Positions 15,201 to 22,821 of a DNA stretch of 45,239 bases are shown here, piece by piece; positions within the stretch are counted from its first letter, which is position 1, and the number at the start of each line of letters is the position of its first letter. The notes under the pieces are model-generated. The model had not been told where the DNA came from and made no database searches. It worked only from the letters and a program-made list of their open reading frames with translations. The stretch is from contig JAKEFK010000005.1 of assembly GCA_022616075.1 (NCBI GenBank), positions 1-45,239 of the forward strand. Reading direction: 5' to 3'. The position numbers and the translations under genes were made by a program. The stretch comes from a bacterium. GTDB lineage: Bacteria; Acidobacteriota; HRBIN11; JAKEFK01.

Positions 15201-17883
15201 TTCAGAAGGAAATGTTCCGAAGGATCTACCTGGTGTCTATTCTAAATTCACTGACAGGCTTCTCCGCCCCGACGCTACAGGAGTCAAGAATTCGGCAGGG
15301 TTGATTTTCGGCATATGCCATTTAGTCCGCGAGACGTATCTGCGCAACCCCGGATCGCGCGGCGTGACTGTTAACAGAGCCGTGGAGATTCTTTATGCGG
15401 TTAAGGATCCTCTCGAAGGCTTCGGTATTAATCGCCCGGCAATCGAAGTGTTGAATATCCTGATTTCCGCGGGTCTCTACCGGCGCGTTGGCGAGTCTTA
15501 CCTCAAATTCTTTCACGACACATTTGAAAGTTATTTCGCTGCTCGAGCCCTCATCAATGATTTTGACAGTGAGAAAATGGACTTTGTTAAGACCACGCTC
15601 GGCCAGGCTGGCTTAGCTGAAGTCCGTGACTTGCTTGCCATGATTCTGGCTGCAGAGGGTCGGCTCCACGATTTTGTAAGTCGCAGCAAAGTCAAAATCC
15701 AAAACATTCCCGCTGGGGTTGAGGATTCAAAACCACTGCCACCGCCGCCTGCTTACTTGCCTCCGGCCAAAGAGGAAAGTGCCGCGGATTGGTTTATGGA
15801 GGCAAACATAGCTGAGGGCACGGCAGCGCTAGAAACATTCTGGCAGAAAGGTTCTACTGCAATTCCTCACGTCGTCGATTTGTTAAAACAAATGGAAGAT
15901 ATTTCGAATAGGACTCATCGTGAACAGATTCATGATCGGTTCAAGCAATTCTTTGCCAGTTTTGAAGAGGAATCTGCCAAAGCTCTTGTAGAGCTCGTTC
16001 GGACCGGTGATTGGAAAACGGGAAGTGTGGCTGCCGAGTGTTTCGATATCTTTTCGGACGAAGAGGTAAAGGTTGAAGCTGCAAATCAGATTGCCGATTC
16101 TTTCATCAACAGCAGCGGCGCTCGATTACTCGAAGAAAAAGATCAAGTACGAAACTGCATCGAAGCGTTGGGTTATCTAGGCGCATTCGATTGGAGATAT
16201 GCCATTCGTGATGTTCTGGAGAAGACCCGAACTGACCTGGATGGAAAATTTAGATTCGTGACTCTTCAGGCTGCGGCGCGATTCCTGACAAAGCAATTGC
16301 CTGAACACATTTCATTGCTGAATTTTATGGCGGATTTGTTTGAAGGCTATGAACATGACAATTTCAGCCCATATCCGGATCCCGTGACAGACGGAGACCT
16401 TATCGTTCTAAAAAGAATACTGAGGCGTAGAAGTGGCAAAAGCCAGGCAGATCAATTTCTCAAGTGGCTATCTAATAGCGGAAACAACAAATCGTATGAG
16501 CTTGTTCGGGAATGTTGCGCCCATGTCCTCGGGTCCTTAGGACTGCAGCGGGCAGTCGCTACTCTTCAAGGCATCCTGATGGATCATCAGGAGCCGCTCG
16601 CTCTCAGAGCTGAATGCGCTTTGTCATTAAGCCGGATCCAACACAAGACTTCTGTACAGGCACTATGGAAGGCAACCGAAGCGCTGGGGGATAAGGATGA
16701 GACAATCCGACGTTATGCACTCCACTCGCTTTTGCACGTGATTCATCTCGGTGACGATCCACGGGCTTCTCTCGGCAAGATCTTCGAAACTTTTAAACCG
16801 GTGTGGAATAAATATCATGCGCGACAAATCGGGTTATGTAAGGCATTTCAATATGCGGATATTTTGGACCGTCTGATTCAAGACAATGATTCTGAAACTA
16901 GAGGCCAGGCTGGTTTAGCAATGGCGCGTATTTATGGCGGCGAACGATCCAATATGTTACAGGATTGCCTCGAACAGGCAGATTCTCCGATCGAGCGAAT
17001 ATTGTTTTGCGCCGGTTTGTTGCAGGCAGGAAAATCTCCCGGTGTTTTGCAGGTACAATCCTCGCTTCAGGCCGGGCTTCTCGACTGGCCAGCAAATGTA
17101 CGACAGGATGTTTTCTCCATTCTTAACGCAGCCGAGCCACCTTATCGGAACGTTGCCGATGAATGGAGAGATTTTCTTTCGCGCGTACCGCCAAATTGTG
17201 ATTACGGTGGCTTCTCCGCCTTGCGCAAACAGAGCATCGAAAGCGAAAGCACAGCTATGCAATCGCCGATTGAGACTCGAAACAAACGTGTAGAACCACC
17301 CGGTTCGAAAGAGGACGATCCGGTCAAAGAAACCAAAGAAGAAACAGTTCCTCGGCAGCGTGAGGATCAAACAGCTCCGGCTTCCATGCGCAGTCTGAAG
17401 ATTTTCCTCGCTTCTTCTGGAGAGATGGAACCCGAGCGAAGAGAGATCGAGTTACTGATTAGAAGAGAGAATGACCGGATGTTTAACAAAGGTCTGTATC
17501 TTCAACTGATTGTATGGGAGGAATTATCACACAGCTTTCGCGGAGCTGGCATTCAAGATCACTTCAATGAGCAACTACTCCAATGCGAGGTTGTCATTTT
17601 TCTTTTTTTCAAGAAGGTTGGGAAATTCACGAAAGAAGAGTTCGAACTCGCTTACCAGAACTTCAAAAAGGGCAGCACCAATCCAAGGTATTTGTACGTG
17701 CTATTCAAGGATGTGCCGGTCAAGATCAGCGAAATTGATGAGCAGATTTTGCAGATCAAAAAGCTAAAAGATCAAATAGCAGAAGCAGAGCAAATCTACT
17801 TGAGCTTTGAATCGATGGCGGAACTTCAGTTGAAATTGAAGCATCAGATCGACTTAATCCTCCAGGAAACAAAAGTCCTATAG
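12286..17883 (+). CDS. Membrane-spanning STAND receptor: Asp-box propeller, TM helix, NACHT, HEAT-like repeats, C-terminal TIR/DUF4062-like domain
   Basis: A 1865-residue single-chain protein. Residues 1-30 are a lipoprotein-like signal (hydrophobic core, then L-C-S-G-C). Residues about 40-660 carry Asp-box propeller blades (for example W-H-S-D-D-F-G-K-K-W and W-S-V-D-G-G-E-S-F). A transmembrane helix spans about 675-698. The NACHT NTPase has a Walker A at 778-786 (A-D-G-G-R-G-K-S-T), a Walker B at D852 (L-V-L-F-D-G-Y-S-E), a sensor F-A-S-R-T, and the winged-helix signature F-H-D-T-F-E-S-Y-F-A-A at 1076-1086. HEAT-like alpha repeats cover about 1210-1660 and a charged linker 1665-1702. Residues 1703-1863 are a TIR/DUF4062-like alpha/beta domain (K-I-F-L-A-S-S-G-E-M-E-P-E-R). 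The predicted topology puts the propeller outside and the rest in the cytosol. NACHT proteins act in bacterial antiphage defence and signalling; which applies here is inference. Confidence 0.85.
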   Translation: MQRASRRPAFLVLITALLITASFLCSGCSKANQPAIPDSLQNEIKKHPPVADGMTPYRLQVPSVAVSPGFQVDNSTFSAFDGVLFVCIRSFPREESLIFMSVNEGALWTELKLPAPKPFWVSCVDSGALAYFSDGSWILDPKLLTWSKLSTNQQVTFWRFGPTELTWENEGLLVKRDKQWEKAARFPRGWLPITIERIKRDDASQALVWLYNSDNNVIYGHYLTGPGYADPLKRLQFEGQDPTSMTSLSGKLIAALSTGILKESNDLGDNWQDFGRPYPWNFQGENTTSQNPIRSLVTAGTRLYAATSTGHFSYDLRNGKWARLQNVPDDISRFVVVGTDRVLAVAPTHLYVATGLDNFQQCTWRSSVEVLHAGISQKMLFAITRPLHGKGEKTIWHSDDFGKKWLPGLIGQEIYDVALKERIVLALTNRGLQTTRDESGNWEPWGSQNAQKPDVFDKNDQIEISSDHVYRLSRGKVSRQQKEDTKWQEISTGLNDANLISITTSDKAVFVSTEDTVYTFNPEHLVWRPLNVRKLSDISRLIASGSCVCAVMGNAIHCFRNATDSNGWRPRAVGLRGKITDLWIDPEAVLLDGTPEMLVAGSDQGLFWSVDGGESFSEASEDASRISRVSSIARMPGAFVIASEQNIIYVVDNVDRGISWPAIIRFIKEDIPGGFWTILGSLLVLTFCSTRLASLLLQLNVPPFKWIAPWFYLTPVGRWKLYRRYRHNMRREREMTVVSERYVDLPYTATGLSEAASTKSISQAAWEELQHKAVTIVADGGRGKSTLARYIALMALNEVGGRKHVPVLVEGLAYTGNVISTVTGSLRRHRAYVNDTIVAAQLEAGYLLVLFDGYSEIREAFWDDAMKDIPQKVKQNPDARFLFASRTELPTDLRDALGQPVEIQLRDLSNDDIVPFLARYLPEPRPASSAPEITSANHSLERAGKLNDLLQERLPNLPRIPLMLRLVAEVYASEGNVPKDLPGVYSKFTDRLLRPDATGVKNSAGLIFGICHLVRETYLRNPGSRGVTVNRAVEILYAVKDPLEGFGINRPAIEVLNILISAGLYRRVGESYLKFFHDTFESYFAARALINDFDSEKMDFVKTTLGQAGLAEVRDLLAMILAAEGRLHDFVSRSKVKIQNIPAGVEDSKPLPPPPAYLPPAKEESAADWFMEANIAEGTAALETFWQKGSTAIPHVVDLLKQMEDISNRTHREQIHDRFKQFFASFEEESAKALVELVRTGDWKTGSVAAECFDIFSDEEVKVEAANQIADSFINSSGARLLEEKDQVRNCIEALGYLGAFDWRYAIRDVLEKTRTDLDGKFRFVTLQAAARFLTKQLPEHISLLNFMADLFEGYEHDNFSPYPDPVTDGDLIVLKRILRRRSGKSQADQFLKWLSNSGNNKSYELVRECCAHVLGSLGLQRAVATLQGILMDHQEPLALRAECALSLSRIQHKTSVQALWKATEALGDKDETIRRYALHSLLHVIHLGDDPRASLGKIFETFKPVWNKYHARQIGLCKAFQYADILDRLIQDNDSETRGQAGLAMARIYGGERSNMLQDCLEQADSPIERILFCAGLLQAGKSPGVLQVQSSLQAGLLDWPANVRQDVFSILNAAEPPYRNVADEWRDFLSRVPPNCDYGGFSALRKQSIESESTAMQSPIETRNKRVEPPGSKEDDPVKETKEETVPRQREDQTAPASMRSLKIFLASSGEMEPERREIELLIRRENDRMFNKGLYLQLIVWEELSHSFRGAGIQDHFNEQLLQCEVVIFLFFKKVGKFTKEEFELAYQNFKKGSTNPRYLYVLFKDVPVKISEIDEQILQIKKLKDQIAEAEQIYLSFESMAELQLKLKHQIDLILQETKVL

Positions 17884-17891
17884 CTGTGTGT

Positions 17892-18596
17892 TCACTGTGC
17901 CTTTGTGGCTTGAAGGCGATTTTCAGACGGCGCAACGATGCGAAGAGCGGATTGTACCGGGAAGCGTTTTGAAAGCCACTCGAGAACTTCTTCCGGTTTG
18001 TAGCCGAAAGGCCCTGGCTCTCCTTTATAGACGATCGTACCTTTTTCATCGATGATGTAAAACCGTTCGGGCCACGCTGAAAAAGCAGCATTCCCGGGAT
18101 TTTGAATCGGATCCACCAGTAAAGGGATGTTGTATTGAAAACGCTTTACGAAATCAGTCGCGATCATTAAACGATCAGCCTGAGTTTTGGGCTGCGCGTA
18201 ACAGACGTCTTCCTTTTCATTGGATTTCACTTGCCACTCATCTTCAGGGTGGGCTTCCTTTATATATACTGTCAAAAAGGTGACTTTGTTTTCGTATTCT
18301 CTGTGGATCTTCTTTAGCGTGTCGACCGACTTGCGAAAGGGAGGTCACGTGAAGCTACCGAAAACCAAAACAAGAGGTTTCGGTCCGATAAAAGAGCTCA
18401 GCTGCAACTGATTTTTTCCATCCAAAGAGAGGAGCGGAACATCAGGGGCGCGATCACCCACGCGAAGTCTTCCCTCTTCACGCTGATCATAGCGAATCAT
18501 TCCGATGACCATGCTCGGTCCACCTATCCAGTAAACAAAGGCACCGCCAGCAAGCAGAAGCAGCGCCAGGATTCCCAACAAAATCTTTTTCCACAT
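17892..18596 (-). CDS. Deiodinase-like thioredoxin-fold protein with in-frame TGA at codon 84 (candidate selenoprotein)
   Basis: Read through the TGA at 18347-18345, the frame gives 234 residues. An N-terminal membrane anchor (I-L-L-G-I-L-A-L-L-L-L-A-G-G) precedes a redoxin domain. The key motif reads L-V-L-V-F-G-S-F-T-[TGA]-P-P-F-R, matching the F-G-S-x-T-U-P-P-F active site of iodothyronine deiodinases and their bacterial relatives, where U is Sec or Cys. After the TGA the family continues without a shift: F-L-T-V-Y-I-K-E-A-H-P-E-D-E-W-Q and P-E-R-F-Y-I-I-D. A SECIS-like hairpin with a GGUC loop follows. Conventional calling would split it into a 3' fragment (17892-18275) and a 5' fragment ending at 18345. 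It is convergent with the NACHT gene, 8 bases apart. Likely a membrane-tethered selenol peroxidase/reductase; deiodination is not implied. Confidence 0.88.
18312..18339 (-). promoter_or_regulatory. SECIS-like hairpin with GGUC apical loop, deiodinase-like gene
   Basis: On the minus strand the arms CTTTCGCAAGTC (18339-18328) and GACACGCTAAAG (18323-18312) pair at 9 of 12 positions around the loop GGUC (18327-18324). Seventeen nucleotides lie between TGA and loop. The well-known E. coli fdhF SECIS also has a GGUC-containing loop at about this distance, as I recall it. Confidence 0.72.
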
Positions 18597-18605
18597 TTCT
18601 ACTTT

Positions 18606-18611
18606 ATTATA
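18606..18611 (-). promoter_or_regulatory. -10 box of the deiodinase-like gene
   Basis: Perfect TATAAT on the minus strand, nine bases before the chosen ATG (18596). Transcription would begin within a few bases of the start codon, giving a leaderless or nearly leaderless mRNA. This supports the ATG at 18596 over an upstream in-frame ATG. Confidence 0.5.
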
Positions 18612-18621
18612 CTGTCTAAAA

Positions 18622-18691
18622 TTAACGCAGAGACGCGGAGTACGCGGAGAAAAAAGAGTCAAACCTCTGTGCCTCTGCGCCTCTGCGTTAA
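18622..18691. repeat. Imperfect inverted repeat built on AACGCAGAG
   Basis: TTAACGCAGAG at 18622-18632 pairs with CTCTGCGTTAA at 18681-18691, and the inner arms repeat acgcgGAG- and CTCtgCG-like units with mismatches. It lies between two divergent genes. It resembles dispersed palindromic repeats found in intergenic DNA of many bacteria; function unknown. Confidence 0.6.
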
Positions 18692-18732
18692 AAACTAGAA
18701 GGATTTTCGATGAAACAGTACTCTTACATCAG

Positions 18733-21033
18733 ATGCTGTTTCGGGGATGCGGCCTGTGCGTCTTTGTTTGCATGATCTTTGTTTGCACGAGCAATCATGA
18801 ATCGGGGCGGATAAAAGAGCGCGGTCCGGCGGAGGCGACCCGCTGGCGAGAGCGCGCGATGCGCGATGAGCATGGCCGGATTACGCCGGATGGCCGGCTC
18901 AAAGCATTGCAGCAGCTTGAAGCGAATCTGAGTTACTGGCGAAATCAGAAGGCCTCGGCTGCGATAACTACCGAAGTTTGGACCGCCAGGGGTCCGATCG
19001 ACCGCGGGGGGCGCGCACGCGCCTTAGTTGTCCATCCAGGAGATCCGCAAATTTTATGGGCCGCGGCCGGATCTGGCGGCCTGTGGAAGAGTGAAGACGC
19101 TGGTGCCAGTTGGCGTCCGATCGCCGATAAACTCGGCCTGCCTGCGGGTTCGCTGGTCATCGATCCGCGAAACCCCGATATTCTCTACTTCGGGACCGGT
19201 GAGCGTTTTCACAGCGGAGGGCCAGGCGCAGGTATATTCGTTTCGCGCGATGGCGGTAAAAGTTGGAAGCGTCTCAAACGAACCAGGAAGTGGCGCTTTG
19301 TTCCGGCACTTGCTATCTCACCAGTGAGTTCAAATGTTCTGCTGGCCGCGGTTGCCGATCCCGAATTTCCAACGCGGTCGGGTGTGTATCGTTCGACCAA
19401 TGCCGGCAAGAGCTGGACCCGCGTGCTCCAGGGTGATCTTCTTACGCCCTCGGCCCTTGTCTTCCAGCCGCGCAATGGCTCACGAGTTCTTCTAGCTGTC
19501 CGCGAGGGCCTCTTTCCAAGCGGCGAAGCGCGGGTGATGATCTCGGACGACGCCGGGCTCACATGGCGGCGTTCGAGTGGCGTCGGTACTACGCAGCTTA
19601 CTCGCTACGAAATTGCCTACGCTCCATCGCGTCCTCAGACCGCTTATGCGATTTCACGCGAAGGAATTTATCGGTCAGATGACGGCGGTGAATCGTTCAC
19701 CCAACGTTCCAGAGAAGTGATCTTCGGGTTGGTGTTCTATACGGGTATGCTATGGGTGTCTCCCACCGATCCCGATCTGCTGCTGGCGGGGGGAGTCAGC
19801 CTGGCGCGAAGTCGCGATGGGGGCTTTACCTGGCAGCGGGTGAATTACTCCGATGAACAGGCCCGCGACGTCGGTCATGCCGATTATCAGGCGGCGGTCT
19901 CTGATTCCGGTTTCGGCGTTTCCGGCAATCGTCAAGTTTATATTCTCAACGATGGCGGGATCGATCGCATAGATGACGTGGAGGCGCGGAGGCTCAGGCC
20001 GAAACGCGCCAGCAGCCTCGACCACGGAATGCAGACCACAGAATACTACGCTGTCGCCGGCCACTCCAAAGATGGGCTCATCCTGGGCGGCACTCAGGAT
20101 CGCGGTGTCTTGCGCAGCAATTTGGGATCGACTCAAACAACAATCGAAATGCACGGCGATGGCGCCTGCGCACTCATCGATCCAAGTAACTCACGCTATC
20201 AGTATGGATGCACTCAGTTTTTATGGATCGCGCGCATCCAGCCGAACGGTTTGATTGATCTGACCAACGACCTTCCCGACAGCAATCCTGTGAGCGATCT
20301 TCGCGCAAACTTCATCGCACCGGTTCTGCTCGACCCGAATTCGCCGGGACGAATGCTGGGAGGCGGCGCATCACTCTGGCGCAGTGAGAATGTGCGCAAA
20401 GCAACGCTGGATGCCGGGAATCGCGCGACCTGGGTGGCGATCAAGCCACCGCTGCTACGCGCTTTTCCGGGAGATGATGGCCACCTCATCAGCGCGATCG
20501 CCATTGCGAACGGCGACTCCAATGAGATCTGGGTTGCGCACAACGACGGCCGCTTGTTCCGCACGCGAAATGGTCTTGCCACCACGCCGACCTGGGAAGC
20601 AATGGATGACAACGGATCCTTGAATCCCCTGCCAAACCGATGGCCGTCCCGAATCCTCATTGACTCTTCCAACCGCCGGCGCGTGTTCATTGCGTTCGGT
20701 GGTTTCACCGCTGAAAACTTGTGGCACACTGATGATGGCGGCATCAGTTGGCGCAGCGCGAGCGGTATTGGCGATGCTGCCCTGCCCTCCGCGCCGCTCT
20801 GGTCGCTGGCCCAGCATCCACAAAAATCCAACACGCTCATCGCCGGCTCAGAGATTGGCGTCTATATTAGCCGCGATCGTGGTGGAAGTTGGGAGGCGAT
20901 CCGGGCGCCCTTCACTGCCGCAGCCCAGGACCTCTCCTTCCTGCAAGGTTCGACAACACTCGTAGTCGGCACTTTTGGCCGTGGCCTCTGGACTATTGAG
21001 CTCGACAGCAATGAGCAATTGCCGGATTTCTGA
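18733..21033 (+). CDS. Secreted Asp-box (BNR/sortilin-type) beta-propeller protein
   Basis: A 766-residue protein with an N-terminal hydrophobic signal (C-V-F-V-C-M-I-F-V-C), possibly a lipoprotein. At least seven Asp-box blades are visible: W-K-S-E-D-A-G-A-S-W, F-V-S-R-D-G-G-K-S-W, Y-R-S-T-N-A-G-K-S-W, Y-R-S-D-D-G-G-E-S-F, A-R-S-R-D-G-G-F-T-W, W-H-T-D-D-G-G-I-S-W and Y-I-S-R-D-R-G-G-S-W. Together they suggest one or two VPS10/sortilin-like ten-bladed propellers. Catalytic sialidase residues are not evident, so binding rather than hydrolysis is likely. The gene is visibly richer in GC and CpG than its neighbours, which hints at a different origin. It shares the Asp-box fold with the sensor half of the NACHT protein 5 kb upstream. 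Confidence 0.85.
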   Translation: MLFRGCGLCVFVCMIFVCTSNHESGRIKERGPAEATRWRERAMRDEHGRITPDGRLKALQQLEANLSYWRNQKASAAITTEVWTARGPIDRGGRARALVVHPGDPQILWAAAGSGGLWKSEDAGASWRPIADKLGLPAGSLVIDPRNPDILYFGTGERFHSGGPGAGIFVSRDGGKSWKRLKRTRKWRFVPALAISPVSSNVLLAAVADPEFPTRSGVYRSTNAGKSWTRVLQGDLLTPSALVFQPRNGSRVLLAVREGLFPSGEARVMISDDAGLTWRRSSGVGTTQLTRYEIAYAPSRPQTAYAISREGIYRSDDGGESFTQRSREVIFGLVFYTGMLWVSPTDPDLLLAGGVSLARSRDGGFTWQRVNYSDEQARDVGHADYQAAVSDSGFGVSGNRQVYILNDGGIDRIDDVEARRLRPKRASSLDHGMQTTEYYAVAGHSKDGLILGGTQDRGVLRSNLGSTQTTIEMHGDGACALIDPSNSRYQYGCTQFLWIARIQPNGLIDLTNDLPDSNPVSDLRANFIAPVLLDPNSPGRMLGGGASLWRSENVRKATLDAGNRATWVAIKPPLLRAFPGDDGHLISAIAIANGDSNEIWVAHNDGRLFRTRNGLATTPTWEAMDDNGSLNPLPNRWPSRILIDSSNRRRVFIAFGGFTAENLWHTDDGGISWRSASGIGDAALPSAPLWSLAQHPQKSNTLIAGSEIGVYISRDRGGSWEAIRAPFTAAAQDLSFLQGSTTLVVGTFGRGLWTIELDSNEQLPDF

Positions 21034-21106
21034 ACGTTCGAGAACTGGCGATTGAAACAGGGATCGGACCTTCTTTCATTTCGGGAAATGATGAATACTA
21101 GAAGAA

Positions 21107-22528
21107 ATGCTTGTCTTCTCCTTTCTTCGCGTGAAAAATACTTTCTTACTTCAATTCAGCTTAGTAATACTTGGTTCTATTCTATTGCTCTGGGCTGCGA
21201 TCAATAATACTTATCCATTGGTTCATTCAGACACAGCAGCGTATGTTAGTTCGTCATTCAAACTGAAAGTACCCCTAAATGACAAACCGATTGGCTATGG
21301 TTTGTTTCTCATGTCAGCCCGTTTATTCAACTCACTTTGGGTTCCACTGATTTTGCAGTCTCTCATAACTGCTGCATTGCTCTTTCGAATTGCAACTTTA
21401 ATTCTCCCGGTTGTTAAACGACAGTATGTAATAGCATTCAGTGCAATACTCATTACTGTATTAACGACTGACATTTCGAAATATGTCAGCTGCATTATGC
21501 CTGATATTTTTACAAGCTGGCTCTTTTTGGGCGGATTCCTTTTTCTTATCTCAACGCAATCTGTGGATAGATTTTTTTCTGCCGGCGCAATCATGGTCTC
21601 GTTCATATCGCACAACAGTCACTCATTCTTGATGTACTCTTCGGTGATTCTCCTGCTGCTCTTGTCCTGGGGGCTTCGTTCCAGAAATGATCTTTTCTGG
21701 AAAACTTCAAGACAATTATCCCTTTTAGCGATAGCTGCTACTCTCGCTCTTTGCATGTTGAATCTCGCTGTAAATGACAGATTCACATTAACAAATAACA
21801 ACTCCGTTTTTTACATATCCAAACTAATTTACCATGGCACTTTAACCAAAACATTGGATAAGTATTGCCACGAAAAGAATTGGAAACTTTGTAATTACAG
21901 GGAGGTGATTAAACTAAATGGTAACGAAAACTTTCCAAACTGGTATTTTTGGGGGGAAGATTCACCGATGCGTAAAATGGGCGGCTGGAAACCGGCTCCG
22001 GAGGACCAGGCTGAGTATCAAGACATTATTTCGCATTCTCTGAATTCCTTCTCTCCAATGATCCTTCGTAGGTGTCTGAAGGAAACTTTCAAACAACTAA
22101 CCAAAACCTCTTCAAAGCTTTTCAAGTATGACGAAACCTTTGGCGTATTCAAAGTCTTACGAAGTTATTATCCTTTTGAATTCAACCAGTTTATGAACGG
22201 GAAACAGCAGAGAGGGCTGGAAGTAAAAGGCAGAATTTTCTCTTTGAAGGAGAAGATTGCGCAGATATTATTTTTTGCAGCAGCAATGATCGTTTTGCTT
22301 ATTTGTCTTTCAAAAAAATACTACTTCCTATCCGGAATCATGCTCGCTTTGTTCATTTTCTTACTCTTAAATGCCGCTTTCGTGGGATTTACTGTAGCGG
22401 CGGAAGGACGTTATCAGGGTAGAGTGCTTTGGCTGATTCCTTATTTTGTATTTTTGGTGTTATCAAGTTTATTTATAAAACTCCATAAGAACGTCCCTCA
22501 TCTCATTCCTTTGTCAATGCGGTCGTGA
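21107..22528 (+). CDS. Polytopic membrane protein, possible glycosyltransferase-like
   Basis: A 473-residue integral membrane protein with about ten hydrophobic segments; a soluble loop of roughly 150 residues lies between the fifth or sixth helix and the C-terminal helices. The first loop after helix 1 contains N-T-Y-P-L-V-H-S-D-T-A-A-Y, and an acidic-aromatic pair near the first periplasmic loop is typical of GT-C glycosyltransferases such as PMT/ArnT relatives. That resemblance is weak and the protein may be something else. Codon use is AT-rich compared with the propeller gene before it, suggesting horizontal acquisition. It ends about 40 bases before a mobile element. Confidence 0.7.
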   Translation: MLVFSFLRVKNTFLLQFSLVILGSILLLWAAINNTYPLVHSDTAAYVSSSFKLKVPLNDKPIGYGLFLMSARLFNSLWVPLILQSLITAALLFRIATLILPVVKRQYVIAFSAILITVLTTDISKYVSCIMPDIFTSWLFLGGFLFLISTQSVDRFFSAGAIMVSFISHNSHSFLMYSSVILLLLLSWGLRSRNDLFWKTSRQLSLLAIAATLALCMLNLAVNDRFTLTNNNSVFYISKLIYHGTLTKTLDKYCHEKNWKLCNYREVIKLNGNENFPNWYFWGEDSPMRKMGGWKPAPEDQAEYQDIISHSLNSFSPMILRRCLKETFKQLTKTSSKLFKYDETFGVFKVLRSYYPFEFNQFMNGKQQRGLEVKGRIFSLKEKIAQILFFAAAMIVLLICLSKKYYFLSGIMLALFIFLLLNAAFVGFTVAAEGRYQGRVLWLIPYFVFLVLSSLFIKLHKNVPHLIPLSMRS

Positions 22529-22569
22529 TCAGCACTTCTCCGAATTGTGCGTCGTTCTGATTCCCACTG

Positions 22570-22756
22570 CTAGTGTGTCCTGTCCCATCTAAAACTTGCA
22601 TTTTGCTGCTGGCTCGCAGGCTTGATGGCGAGGCGCATACCCTCTGCGGTACGTAACGAGCGAGCAACGAAGCCAGCGAGCCTGCGAGCCGTAGCCCTTG
22701 AGGGGCGCGGCGGCGCTCGCGCCAAAATGGAAAGTTTTAGACGGGACAGGGCACTA
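22570..22756. mobile_element. MITE-like element, copy 1
   Basis: Begins CTAGTGTCCTGTCCCATC and ends with the near-complement GACGGGACAGGGCACTA (two changes). The interior is GC-rich with no coding frame. About 60 bases at its left end are identical to the reverse complement of the right end of copy 2 at 26162-26443, so the two copies lie in opposite orientation about 3.4 kb apart. Confidence 0.8.
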
Positions 22757-22783
22757 CAGTCGCCCGCCAGTGTTTTCAGTGAT

Positions 22784-22812
22784 TTGACAACTATATAATG
22801 TTAGTTTATAAT
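22784..22812 (+). promoter_or_regulatory. Consensus sigma-70 promoter of the ArsR-type regulator
   Basis: TTGACA (22784-22789), exactly 17 bp, then TATAAT (22807-22812). Every base of both hexamers is consensus. ATG follows at 22822, nine bases after the -10, so the transcript should be leaderless. This supports the start at 22822, not the ATG at 22798 inside the promoter. Confidence 0.8.
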
Positions 22813-22821
22813 CTATCTACT

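Noticed and set aside
17884-17891. Strong intrinsic terminator between the NACHT and deiodinase-like genes
   Set aside because: The convergent genes are only 8 bases apart and no hairpin with a T-run is visible.
22798-22821. Upstream ATG for the ArsR-like regulator
   Set aside because: It lies inside the perfect -35/-10 promoter, so it would not be transcribed.
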